A DNA stretch of 64,000 nt from Halorhabdus utahensis DSM 12940 (GTDB lineage: Archaea > Halobacteriota > Halobacteria > Halobacteriales > Haloarculaceae). Position numbers and translations under genes: made by a program. Location: positions 992,001 to 1,056,000 of the forward strand of contig NC_013158.1 in the NCBI RefSeq assembly GCF_000023945.1, in the 5' to 3' direction. Below the pieces are notes generated by a model, which did no database searches, had not been told where the DNA came from, and was given only the letters and a program-made list of their open reading frames with translations. This document shows, piece by piece, positions 17,789-26,642 of the stretch. Positions within the stretch are counted from its first letter, which is position 1; each line of letters begins with the position of its first letter.

Positions 17789-18286
17789 TCACTCCGGCGT
17801 GACGTACTCGACGCCCGTGGGTTCGCTTTCGCCACGCTCGATCACGATCGTCCGCGAGAGCTTGTTGAACACGCGGACGTACTCGCCGCCCATCGCGAGC
17901 CAGCCGATCAGGACGTCGAGTGGGAGGAGGAACGCTTTTCCGAAGGCCTGGATGGCCGCTGTCACGTAGTCGATGTCCTCACCGCGCTCGTCAGTCACGG
18001 CGATGTTCATGACAAGTTTCCCGGCGGATTGCCCGCCGTAGCCTTCCAGGACGGTCCAGTAGAGCCAGAAGCCGAGGCCGTTGACGCTCAGGAGAGGGAG
18101 TGTCATCGAGACGTCACCGACGGAGAGGGAGTAGACGCCGGCGATGTCGCCGAGCGTCGAGATCACGGCCCCGACGAGAAGGATGTCGATCAGCCACGCG
18201 AAAAACCGGTCACCCCAGGACGCGAGGTGAATCCGCGTGTCGTCTCCCCGCCGCACCCCGTCAACATCGCCTATTTCAGCAGTCAT
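17789..18286 (-). CDS. RDD-family membrane protein
   Basis: 165 residues from ATG 18284-18286. The RDD signature is present: WGDRFFAWLIDILLVGAVIS (Arg, Asp and Asp around the first helix), then YWTVLEGYGGQSAGKLVMNI after the second helix and a third helix AFLLPLDVLIGWLAM. RDD proteins are small integral membrane proteins of mostly unknown function, some implicated in Na+/H+ exchange in halophiles. It is convergent with the tRNA gene. Confidence 0.85.
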   Translation of the reverse strand: MTAEIGDVDGVRRGDDTRIHLASWGDRFFAWLIDILLVGAVISTLGDIAGVYSLSVGDVSMTLPLLSVNGLGFWLYWTVLEGYGGQSAGKLVMNIAVTDERGEDIDYVTAAIQAFGKAFLLPLDVLIGWLAMGGEYVRVFNKLSRTIVIERGESEPTGVEYVTPE

Positions 18287-18428
18287 CTCTCCATGATAGC
18301 TCTCGGGGATGGATAATAACTTACGCGTCCGGCAAACGAGCAATCTCGGGCACATGTCAATATCGAATATAAAATCCCAAAATATAGGGGCATGGTGTCA
18401 ATGAACACGTCAGAGCAACTCGACTGTG

Positions 18429-18710
18429 ATGTACCTCAATATCGAACGGGCCCTCGAGGACATCTCGTATCCGACAGACTGTGCGGACGTCGTCGAGACC
18501 TGTGGCGACCGCGTGATCACGTTCCAGGTCGGCGAGGAGACGGTCGCGGAGGCGATCGGGCGGTGTAACGCCGGGGAACTCCGGACCCGAGAGGAGGCAC
18601 GCCAGACGGTCCTCTCGTCGGTAAGCGAGGGCGCGATCGGTCGGAAGTACTACAGCGACCGCGATCCGCCGATCCCGGACGCCGAGTGGCACGATCCAGT
18701 CTCGCTGTAG
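18429..18710 (+). CDS. Small haloarchaeal protein, DUF5789/DUF2795-like
   Basis: 93 residues from ATG 18429. The pattern MYLNIERALEDISYPTDCAD, then CGDRVITF and TREEARQTVLSSVSEGAIGRK, resembles the small haloarchaeal family in which a short alpha/beta domain has a conserved 'leucine-x-YP' motif near the N-terminus. Soluble and acidic, role unknown. Flanked by an RDD gene and an MFS gene with no obvious operon. Confidence 0.65.
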   Translation: MYLNIERALEDISYPTDCADVVETCGDRVITFQVGEETVAEAIGRCNAGELRTREEARQTVLSSVSEGAIGRKYYSDRDPPIPDAEWHDPVSL

Positions 18711-18917
18711 CGAAACATCGACGTCCGTCGTCCGGATCGGGACAGTGGCGACTGAGCCGGTGGTGAGCAGTAGCCGGAACCGGGCCGATCATTGAAGGCT
18801 ATCGGGCCCGTCGATGCGGGTAATGCGGTCGTTGGTCGAGCGGACCGAAACGATGGTCGGAGACAGATTCTCACAGGTGTGCGAGCGGCGATTGGGGATG
18901 GACACGTGTCCGGACCC

Positions 18918-20114
18918 ATGACCGAGCGGACGCGGCTCGCGGTGGTCGTCTGGGCAGTGCTGGTCTCGCAGGTACTGCTCTACCCTGGCCTCGAAGACAC
19001 CGTGATCGCACTGGGTGGCGGCGACCACCTCCTCGCCGGAACCTGGTTTCTCGTTGCGGAGTTCGGAGCCTTCGTCGGGATGGCCGTCCTCTGGGGATTG
19101 CTCAGTGACGCACTCGGTCGACGGACGCCACTGGTCGTCGCCGGGGCGGCCGGTGGAGCGGTGAGTTACCTCGCCGTCGCGGCGGTACCAGGTCTCGGCG
19201 GTAGCTTCGACGTGGTGCTCGTGCTACGGGTGATCGGCGGCGGGTTCACGATCGGGGCGTTCTCGTTGTCGATCACGAAGCTGATGGATCTCGCCGGAGG
19301 GCACGGCAGAAACATGGGAGCAGCGGGGACGGCGATCGGCTTCGGCGCGGCGCTTGGCTCGATCGTCGGCGGGGGACTCGCGACGCTGGATCCGCTCGCC
19401 CCACTCTACGCCGGGGCAGTTGTCCTCGCAGGGGCGGCACTGCTGGCAGCGACGGTCCCGGACCGGGGCGTCGGCGGTGGGCTAGCCCTCGAGACCGTCT
19501 TCGCTCGCATCCGTACCCGTCCAGCACTGCTCGTCCCCTACGCGTTCGGGTACATCGACCGCCTGACAGCCGGCTTCTTCGCGCTGGCCGGCGTAGCGTA
19601 CTTCCGTGACGCCTTCGACGTTGGGCCCGCACTGGCCGGGGTGACACTCGCGCTGTTTTTCCTCCCGTTCGCCGCGCTCCAGTACCCGATGGGGAACCTC
19701 TCGGATCGGATCGGCCGGTTCGTGCCCGTCGTCGCCGGATCGCTCTGTTACGGAGTGGCGATTATCGCTGTCGGGCTCGCCCCGGTGTACGCACTCGCCG
19801 CGCTCCTCATGGTCGTCGTCGGCATCTGTGGCGCGGCGGTCTCACCGGCAACGATGGCGCTCGTGACTGACCTCGTTCCGGCGAGCGAACGCGGCGCGGC
19901 CATGGGCGGGTTCAACGTCTTTGGCAGTCTAGGCATGCTGACCGGCTTCCTCCTCGGTGGCGTCGTTTCCGGCGTCTTTGGCTATCTCCCGGCGTTCGTC
20001 GCGGTCGGCGGCCTCGAAATTGCGATCGCCCTGCTCGCGGCACGGGCCGTCTTTCGAATGACGGCCGGCCAGCCGGGCGCTGAATGGTTTCGACATGCGA
20101 TTCGGGATGGATGA
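18918..20114 (+). CDS. Major facilitator superfamily transporter
   Basis: 398 residues from ATG 18918 (MTERTRLAVVV); the frame open upstream to 18792 has no signal or helix and is not used. Twelve hydrophobic segments are apparent. The loop-2 MFS motif reads GLLSDALGRRTPL, and its second-half counterpart GNLSDRIGRFVP. This is the drug/sugar-efflux type of MFS protein; the substrate is unknown. It lies directly upstream of the GH3 beta-glucosidase gene on the same strand, so a role with sugars is possible but unproven. Confidence 0.88.
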   Translation: MTERTRLAVVVWAVLVSQVLLYPGLEDTVIALGGGDHLLAGTWFLVAEFGAFVGMAVLWGLLSDALGRRTPLVVAGAAGGAVSYLAVAAVPGLGGSFDVVLVLRVIGGGFTIGAFSLSITKLMDLAGGHGRNMGAAGTAIGFGAALGSIVGGGLATLDPLAPLYAGAVVLAGAALLAATVPDRGVGGGLALETVFARIRTRPALLVPYAFGYIDRLTAGFFALAGVAYFRDAFDVGPALAGVTLALFFLPFAALQYPMGNLSDRIGRFVPVVAGSLCYGVAIIAVGLAPVYALAALLMVVVGICGAAVSPATMALVTDLVPASERGAAMGGFNVFGSLGMLTGFLLGGVVSGVFGYLPAFVAVGGLEIAIALLAARAVFRMTAGQPGAEWFRHAIRDG

Positions 20115-20161
20115 AATTGTTCTACAAAGATTGAAATAGCTCGGTCGAGTGCGTTCGAACA

Positions 20162-22363
20162 ATGACAGGAGTCAGCAACACGGCGCTCACCGAATACGTG
20201 GACGAGCAGCGACGCGAGGCTATTGCCGAGCGAGTCGAGGAACTGCTCGCAGCGATGACCATCGAGGAAAAAGTCGGGCAGCTAAACCAGCGGTCGGTCA
20301 GTTTTGTCACGGGGTCGGAAGACGACACCGACGATCTCGAAACGGCGATCGCCGATGGGGAGGTCGGATCCGTACTCAATGCACAGGGACTCGATGCAAA
20401 GCGGCACCTCCAGGAGATCGCCGTCGAGGAATCCAGACTCGGCATCCCGCTGGTGATGGCTTTCGACGTCATCCATGGCTACCGGACGGTGTTCCCGACG
20501 CCGCTGGGCCAGGCAGCCAGTTGGGAACCGGACCTCGCCGAGCGAGCGGAACGCGTCGCCGCGACGGAAGCCAGCGCCGACGGCCACCACTGGACGTTCG
20601 CCCCGATGGTCGACGTCTCCCGGGACCCACGGTGGGGCCGGGTCATGGAAGGGTCGGGCGAGTCCCCCGTCCTCGGGAGTGCGTTCGCCCGGGCGCGCGT
20701 CCGGGGATTCCAGGGCGATGATCTCGCTGATACCGACACAATGCTCGCCTGCGCGAAGCACTTCGCCGGGTACGGCGCGAGCGAGGCCGGGCGGGACTAC
20801 AACACCGTCAACGTCTCCGAGACGGCGCTCCGAGACAGGCATCTCCCGCCGTTCGAAGCCGCGGTCGAGACGGGCGTCGCGACGGTCATGAACGCGTTCA
20901 ATACCATCGAGCGAATCCCTGCGAGCGGTAACGAGAGTCTGGTCTCGGGCGTCCTCAAGGGCGAGTGGGGATTCGAGGGCGCAATGGTGTCCGATTGGGA
21001 CTCCTTCGGTGAGCAAATGCCACACGGTGTCGCGGCGGACGAACGCGAGGCCGCCAAACGCGCCATGCTGGCCGGGTCGGACGTCGACATGGTGAGTGAA
21101 GTCCTGCTCGAGGAGCTGCCCGAGCTCGTCCGCGACGGCGAGGTGCCCGAGTCGCGACTCGACGACGCCGTCGCGCGCGTCCTCTGGATGAAAGGCCTCC
21201 TCGGTCTCTTCGAGGACCCGTATCAGTACTTCGACGAGGATCGGCGTGAAGCCGTCACTCGCACGGACGAACAACGCGAGACTGCCCGGGAGGTCGCCGA
21301 ACGATCGTTCGTCCTGCTGAAAAACGAGGGCGTCCTCCCGCTCGAGGACGACGCTGAGGTCGGAGTCGTCGGTGCACTGGCCGACAGCGACGAGGACACC
21401 CTCGGCGCGTGGGCGTGGGGCGGCGATCCCGAGGACGTGACCACGATCCGCGCGGGACTGGACGATCACTTCGACGGCGTTCCCTACGCGGCTGGCTACG
21501 ACCTGCCGGGCGAGGTGACCGACGAAACGCTGGCTGACGCCCGCGAAGTCGCCGAGGCGTCGGACGTGGTCGTGTGCGTCGTCGGCGAGCCAGCAGACAT
21601 GACCGGCGAGGCTGCGAGTCGGGCGCACGTCGATCTGCCCGACGAGCAGCGTCGGCTGCTGGAAGCCCTCCACGACACCGGAACGCCGGTGGTCGCGCTG
21701 CTGATGAACGGCCGCCCGCTGGCGGTCGAGTGGCTCGACGAGCACCTCCCGGTCATTCTGGACATCTGGCATCCGGGCACCGAAGCAGGCCCGGCGGTCG
21801 CCCGAGTGCTCGCCGGCGACACCTCCCCCGGTGGTCACCTGCCGATGAGTGTCCCCTACACCGAGGGCCAGATCCCGGTCGCTCACGACCGACTGCCGAC
21901 GGGCCGACCGGCGGACCAGGCCGAACGCGAGGAGGAGTACGTCTCGGCATATCTCGACGTGCCCAACGAACCGCTGTACGCCTTCGGCCACGGCGAGAGC
22001 TACACCGACTTTGCCTATAGCGACCTCTCGCTGTCGACGGACACCCTCGTGCCCGGTGCGACGCTCGAAGCGAGCGTCACCGTCGAGAACACCGGCGATG
22101 TCGCGGGGCGTGACGTTGTCCAGTGGTACGTCCATGACCTCGTCGGCAGTCGGTCACGGCCGGAGAAAGAACTGATCGCCTTCGAGACAGTGGATCTCGA
22201 ACCGGGCGAATCAGCGACCGTCACGGTCGAGATCGAGGAGAGCGACCTGGCGTTCTGGACTGCCGAGGAAGCGTGGGCCGCCGAACCCGGCGAATTCGAT
22301 CTCATGGTCGGCCATGCGGCCGATGACATCGTCGATACCGAGCGCTTCGCGTTCGAAGCGTAG
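20162..22363 (+). CDS. Beta-glucosidase, glycoside hydrolase family 3
   Basis: 733 residues with the full GH3 layout: N-terminal TIM-barrel domain (about 1-320), C-terminal alpha/beta sandwich (about 380-600) and a fibronectin-III-like domain (about 640-730). FDVIHGYRTVFPTPL, APMVDVSRDPRWGRVMEG and CAKHFAGYG are classic BglX motifs; the nucleophile is Asp278 in MVSDWDSFGE. There is no signal peptide, so it should cleave imported beta-linked oligosaccharides in the cytoplasm. It is 47 nt downstream of the MFS gene. Confidence 0.93.
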   Translation: MTGVSNTALTEYVDEQRREAIAERVEELLAAMTIEEKVGQLNQRSVSFVTGSEDDTDDLETAIADGEVGSVLNAQGLDAKRHLQEIAVEESRLGIPLVMAFDVIHGYRTVFPTPLGQAASWEPDLAERAERVAATEASADGHHWTFAPMVDVSRDPRWGRVMEGSGESPVLGSAFARARVRGFQGDDLADTDTMLACAKHFAGYGASEAGRDYNTVNVSETALRDRHLPPFEAAVETGVATVMNAFNTIERIPASGNESLVSGVLKGEWGFEGAMVSDWDSFGEQMPHGVAADEREAAKRAMLAGSDVDMVSEVLLEELPELVRDGEVPESRLDDAVARVLWMKGLLGLFEDPYQYFDEDRREAVTRTDEQRETAREVAERSFVLLKNEGVLPLEDDAEVGVVGALADSDEDTLGAWAWGGDPEDVTTIRAGLDDHFDGVPYAAGYDLPGEVTDETLADAREVAEASDVVVCVVGEPADMTGEAASRAHVDLPDEQRRLLEALHDTGTPVVALLMNGRPLAVEWLDEHLPVILDIWHPGTEAGPAVARVLAGDTSPGGHLPMSVPYTEGQIPVAHDRLPTGRPADQAEREEEYVSAYLDVPNEPLYAFGHGESYTDFAYSDLSLSTDTLVPGATLEASVTVENTGDVAGRDVVQWYVHDLVGSRSRPEKELIAFETVDLEPGESATVTVEIEESDLAFWTAEEAWAAEPGEFDLMVGHAADDIVDTERFAFEA

Positions 22364-22435
22364 GCCGGACTCGACACGCGAACAAACGTTGCGGTCACCG
22401 GCACACAGAAGTAGGTTGATATTGTGTGTCACGAT

Positions 22436-23443
22436 ATGGACGCTGTTGTACTGGCTGGTGGGTTCGCGACGCGACTGTGGCCGATCACCCGCAATCGGCC
22501 GAAGATGTTCCTCCCGATCGGTGACACGACAGTCATCGATCGCATCTTCCGCGAACTCGAAGCCGACGACCGGATCGAGGACGTCTACGTCTCGACCAAC
22601 GAGGAGTTCGCCGACGAGTTCCGCAACCACCTGGCCGACTCGCCCTTCGAGAAGCCACGCGTCTCGGTCGAGGAGGCCCGGGCGGAGGACGAGAAGTTCG
22701 GCGTCGTCGGCGCGCTGGGCGAACTCGTCGAGCGCGAGGGGATCGACAGCGATACGCTGGTGATCGCGGGCGACAACCTGATCAGCTTCGACATCTCGGC
22801 GTTCATCGACGCCTTCGAGGCCAACAACGGCCCGACGATCGCCGCCTACGATGTCGGCGACCTGGAGAGTGCAACGCAGTACGGCGTGATCGATGTCGAC
22901 GACGACCGGGTTGTCGAGTTCCAGGAGAAACCCGACGATCCGGCGAGCACGCTCGTCTCCATCGCGTGCTATGCCTTCCCCGCGGAGACGATCGGGCTCT
23001 TCGATACGTACCTCACCGGCGAGAACAACCCTGACGAACCCGGCTGGTTCATCCAGTGGCTCATCGACCGCGAACCGGTGTACGCCTTCCCCTTCGAGGG
23101 AGCCTGGTTCGACATCGGGACCCCCGACGGGTACCTCGATGCCGTCTCGTGGTACCTCGACGGCGGGACGCTCGTCCATCCCGACGCGACGGTCGAGGGA
23201 TCGGACCTCGGCGAGAACGTCCACGTCATGGACGGCGCGACGGTGGTCGACTCGAAGCTCGAACGGTCGGTCGTCTTCCCGGACGCGACACTCGATCGGT
23301 GCCGGATCGTCTCCTCGCTCATCGACCAGGAGACCGAACTCGAAGACGTCAACCTCTCGAACGCCCAGATCGGGGCCCACACCTCACTCACGCAGACGCC
23401 ACCGGACCCCTGGGTGTGGGAACAACATCGCGACTCCGAGTGA
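22436..23443 (+). CDS. Sugar-phosphate nucleotidyltransferase with left-handed beta-helix tail
   Basis: 335 residues from ATG 22436. The Rossmann-like N-terminus has the nucleotide-binding signature VVLAGGFATRLWPITRNRPK, and AWFDIGTPDGYLDAVSWYL marks the end of the catalytic domain. Hexapeptide repeats of a left-handed beta-helix follow (VHPDATVEG ... VVFPDATLDR). The family makes NDP-sugars such as dTDP-glucose or GDP-mannose; the base and sugar cannot be told apart here. Beside glucan enzymes it could supply an NDP-glucose donor to the GT4 enzyme encoded at 25096. Confidence 0.85.
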   Translation: MDAVVLAGGFATRLWPITRNRPKMFLPIGDTTVIDRIFRELEADDRIEDVYVSTNEEFADEFRNHLADSPFEKPRVSVEEARAEDEKFGVVGALGELVEREGIDSDTLVIAGDNLISFDISAFIDAFEANNGPTIAAYDVGDLESATQYGVIDVDDDRVVEFQEKPDDPASTLVSIACYAFPAETIGLFDTYLTGENNPDEPGWFIQWLIDREPVYAFPFEGAWFDIGTPDGYLDAVSWYLDGGTLVHPDATVEGSDLGENVHVMDGATVVDSKLERSVVFPDATLDRCRIVSSLIDQETELEDVNLSNAQIGAHTSLTQTPPDPWVWEQHRDSE

Positions 23444-23468
23444 TCGCGCGACGGAAATCGATCGGGGG

Positions 23469-24956
23469 CTACCGGAGGGACGCGCGCGTGACTGCTGCCA
23501 GCCGATCAGCGGTGTCCGCGTCGAGTTCGTCGGCAGTCACCCGCCAGGTCCAATTGCCCTCGCCGGTACCCGGCTGGTTCAGTCGGGCATCGCTCCCGCG
23601 TTCGAGCAGATCCGGCACTGTCGTCATCGCCAGGGCCGCGTCGGAGTGCCAGACGGCCTCGATCAGATCCCAGGCGATCGAATCCCCGTCGGTCGCCAGC
23701 GCGTATTCGAGGCAATCGCGTTGCTCGGCCGAGAGCTTCTCGTAGAATCCCACCGCAGTGTCCGTGTCGTGCGTCGACGTGTAGCCGACGCAGTGGTCCG
23801 GATAGACCGTCGGTTTGTAGCGGTGGCCCTCCCGACACCAGTCGGCGTACTGCGGGACGCGCATCCCCGGAAACTCGAAGCGATCCCGGAGTGCAACCAT
23901 GCTCTCGTCGAGAAAGCCCAGATCCTCGACGACGAACGGCAACTCCCCGAGTTCGGCCCGGATCGTCTCGAAGAAGTCCGCGCCGGGTCCGGGTCGCCAC
24001 TCGCCGGCGGCAGGGTCGTCGGCGTCGGCCGGGATGGCCCAGTACTCGTCGAAGGCCTTGAAGTGGTCGATGCGGGCGATATCAACCAGCGAGAGCAGTC
24101 GGTCCAGCCGGTCGCGCCACCAGCCATAGTCCTCGGCCCGGAGCGTCTCCCAGTCGTAGACCGGGTTGCCCCAGCGCTGACCATCGTCGCCGGGATTCGG
24201 CGGGACACCCGCGACCGCGGTCGGCCCCCCCTCGTCGTCGAGTTCGAAGGCCTCGGGGTTCGCCCAGACGTCCGCCGAGTCCCAGGCGACGTAGATCGGG
24301 AGGTCGCCGACGAGTGAGATACCACGCTCGTCGGCCGCCGCCCGCAGCGCGCGCCACTGCTCGTCGAAGAGCCACTGGACGAACGCGTGATACCGGATCG
24401 CCTCGGCATGGGTCTCCCGCGCGGCCTCGAGTGCCGGAGGGTCGCGTCCGGCGAGGTCGGCCGGCCACTCGGGCCAGGGCACCCCGTCGTAGGCCGCTTT
24501 CAGCGCGGTGAACAGGGTATAGTCCCTGAGCCACGTGGCTTCGCGCTCACGGAACGCCTCGAAGGCCGCCCGGTCGTCCGCCTCGGCGCTCGCCTCGAAC
24601 CCGTCGAAGGCCGCGCTGAGACGTTCACGCTTGAAATCAGTCACAGTGTCGTACTGGACTGTACGTGGGTCGCCCGGCGGGTTCTCGAGTGTTTCCTCGT
24701 CGAGCCATCCCCGTTCGACGAGGGCGGTCAGGTCGACGAGGAGCGGGTTGCCGGCGAACGCCGAGGGAGAGGCGTACGGCGAGTGGCCGTGGACGCCACG
24801 GGTCGGCGTGACGGGACAGAACTGCCACAGCGATTGCTCGGCACGCTCCAGGAAGTCCAAAAACGTCCGCGCGCCGTCACCGAGGTCGCCGATCCCGTGC
24901 GGGCTGGGCAGCGAGGTGAGATGCAGGAAAACGCCGCTTTGCCGGTCGAAGGACAT
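23469..24956 (-). CDS. malQ: 4-alpha-glucanotransferase (amylomaltase, GH77)
   Basis: 495 residues, normal for GH77. The start MSFDRQSGVFLHLTSLPSPHGIGDLG and CPVTPTRGVHGHSPYASPSAFAGNPLLV are diagnostic. VDIARIDHFKAFDEYWAIP contains the nucleophile aspartate, FVVEDLGFL the acid/base glutamate and STHDTDTAVGF the third carboxylate. It transfers malto-oligosaccharide segments in starch or glycogen breakdown. Soluble. It sits opposite to its neighbours within the glucan block. Confidence 0.94.
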   Translation of the reverse strand: MSFDRQSGVFLHLTSLPSPHGIGDLGDGARTFLDFLERAEQSLWQFCPVTPTRGVHGHSPYASPSAFAGNPLLVDLTALVERGWLDEETLENPPGDPRTVQYDTVTDFKRERLSAAFDGFEASAEADDRAAFEAFREREATWLRDYTLFTALKAAYDGVPWPEWPADLAGRDPPALEAARETHAEAIRYHAFVQWLFDEQWRALRAAADERGISLVGDLPIYVAWDSADVWANPEAFELDDEGGPTAVAGVPPNPGDDGQRWGNPVYDWETLRAEDYGWWRDRLDRLLSLVDIARIDHFKAFDEYWAIPADADDPAAGEWRPGPGADFFETIRAELGELPFVVEDLGFLDESMVALRDRFEFPGMRVPQYADWCREGHRYKPTVYPDHCVGYTSTHDTDTAVGFYEKLSAEQRDCLEYALATDGDSIAWDLIEAVWHSDAALAMTTVPDLLERGSDARLNQPGTGEGNWTWRVTADELDADTADRLAAVTRASLR

Positions 24957-25095
24957 GCGGGACTCTTTTCACGGGTGGGATAAGTTCCTTGCGCGGGAAG
25001 AGACAGTGCGTTTGCCGCCAACGGGCAACATTGTCTGACACTCTCGGGAGAACGGAGCCAACAGGTAAGTAAATCCATTCACAAGAACGCACCAG

Positions 25096-26145
25096 ATGGT
25101 ACCGAAGGTGCTGATGCTCGGCTGGGGATTCCCGCCGAACGTGAGTGGCGGTCTCGATACAGCTGTCGGGGAACTGTTCGAGCAGTTCGAACCCCGCGAC
25201 GACATCGAGATCGAACTGGTATTGCCAGCCGAATACGCACCGGATCGCGACGGGATCTACGGCGTGCCGACGGGCGAGGGTGACGTCGCGGACCGCATCA
25301 ACCGGCTCGCGGGCGAGTTCGCCGACCGGGCAGCCGACGCCGACATCGTTCACACCCACGACTGGTTCGGCTACGGGCCGGGGTCGCGCGCCTGTCGGAG
25401 CCACGACTGTACGTGGGTGACGACGTTTCACTCGCTGACGAGCGATCGCAACCGGAACCCACCCGATCGCGAACGCCAGACCGAGCAACGCATCGTCGAG
25501 GGGGCTGACCACCTCATCGCCGTGAGTGAACTCGTCCGCCAGTCAGTTCGCGAGCAGTACAACGGCGATTCGCGGGTGATCTACAACGGCTTCTCCGCGG
25601 TCGAGACGACCGGCCGGGATGTCAAAGCCGAACTCGACATTGATGGAGCCATGCTGTTTTTCGTCGGCCGGCACACTCACCAGAAGGGAATCGAACACCT
25701 CGTCTACGCCATGGATCGGTTCGAGCCAGGAGAGGTGACGCTCGTCGTCGGCGGCACCGGCCACCTGACCGACCGCTTGCGGCGGTTCGTCGATATTCTG
25801 GGCGTCGAGGAGATGGTCAAGTTCGTCGGATACGTGCCCGAGAGCGAACTCGGCGATTACTACGAGAGCGCGGATCTGTTCGTCTCGCCGTCGCTCTCGG
25901 AGCCCTTTGGCATCACGATCGTCGAGTCACTGTCGGTCGGAACCCGCGTCGTCGCCTGCGAGTCGGGGGCGGCCGAGGTCCTGCCCGAGGGGTGTATCGT
26001 CGAGGTTGAACCGGACTCGAAATCGATCGCGAACGGTATCAGGCAAGCGCTCGACGCCGGCCCGCTCCCAGATTACGAGGAACGAACGTGGGACACGGTC
26101 GCCGACGAGCACGTCGCGTTCTACCACGAGCTCCTTGCGGAGTGA
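25096..26145 (+). CDS. Glycosyltransferase family 4, possible glucan synthase
   Basis: 349 residues. GT4/GT-B features: MLGWGFPPNVSGGLDTAVGEL at the N-terminus, IVHTHDWFGYG, and the donor-binding FVSPSLSEPFGITIVESLS with the EX7E motif. The GGLD/HTHDW pattern resembles the GT4/GT5 alpha-glucan synthases, and the neighbouring amylomaltase, amylase and glucoamylase genes support a role in storage-glucan synthesis, though this is inference. A TATA-like GTAAGTAAAT at 25066-25075 precedes a likely leaderless ATG. Confidence 0.85.
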   Translation: MVPKVLMLGWGFPPNVSGGLDTAVGELFEQFEPRDDIEIELVLPAEYAPDRDGIYGVPTGEGDVADRINRLAGEFADRAADADIVHTHDWFGYGPGSRACRSHDCTWVTTFHSLTSDRNRNPPDRERQTEQRIVEGADHLIAVSELVRQSVREQYNGDSRVIYNGFSAVETTGRDVKAELDIDGAMLFFVGRHTHQKGIEHLVYAMDRFEPGEVTLVVGGTGHLTDRLRRFVDILGVEEMVKFVGYVPESELGDYYESADLFVSPSLSEPFGITIVESLSVGTRVVACESGAAEVLPEGCIVEVEPDSKSIANGIRQALDAGPLPDYEERTWDTVADEHVAFYHELLAE

Positions 26146-26163
26146 GGACGCGTCTCGAGGCTT

Positions 26164-26535
26164 CTATCGCAGAATCCGAACGTCATCGGCGGGTTCGGGG
26201 TGGACCACCCGAAACCCGTCGGCCGTCGGGTTGACTCCGAGTGCGACGTCAGGCTGGCGGCGTGATCCGTATGGACTGTCGTCCTGAATCCCTTCGTAGG
26301 GGCTGTCGCCGCTGCTCCCCGCGGTCGCACTGTCGCTGTCCCCGGTTGGCCGATACGGGCTGGGCTCGCCGTCGTGTTCGCCCTCCTCGGGGGGCAGATA
26401 GACGCGTTCGCCCGACACGGAATTGACGACGACTGCCACGTTCCGGTTCCCGGTGACCGTGACCACCGTTCGGCCGTCCTCGAACTCGGTGGTGACGTTG
26501 ATCGGCGGCCCACCGCCGCGAGCACCCTGAGACAT
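26164..26535 (-). CDS. Small acidic protein of the glucan cluster, unknown function
   Basis: 123 residues from ATG 26533-26535. The first roughly 50 residues form beta-strand-like segments (PPINVTTEFEDGRTVVTVTG, NVAVVVNSVSGERVYLP). The rest is a low-complexity Ser/Gly/Asp/Pro region ending in GFRVVHPEPADDVRILR. No signal peptide or known domain. It is convergent with the GT4 gene (18 bp gap) and divergent from the amylase gene. Confidence 0.65.
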   Translation of the reverse strand: MSQGARGGGPPINVTTEFEDGRTVVTVTGNRNVAVVVNSVSGERVYLPPEEGEHDGEPSPYRPTGDSDSATAGSSGDSPYEGIQDDSPYGSRRQPDVALGVNPTADGFRVVHPEPADDVRILR

Positions 26536-26642
26536 ACCCACAGGTCCGGCGAGTTCGGCCTTAAGCGTTCTGACGAGGGGGCGCGGAAAATATGTCAACA
26601 CCACAAGGACAAAGGCACCGGTCACCGACGCTCTAGATACGA

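Noticed and set aside
17750-17790. GTTCGAATCCCGCGAATCCC, resembling a tRNA T-arm after the tRNA-Gln gene
   Set aside because: It does not repeat the tRNA-Gln 3' end and lies in a small palindromic stretch; no integrase is nearby, so an attachment site is not supported.
20282-22135. 617-codon minus-strand frame across the GH3 gene
   Set aside because: Antisense shadow of the beta-glucosidase, without domain content.
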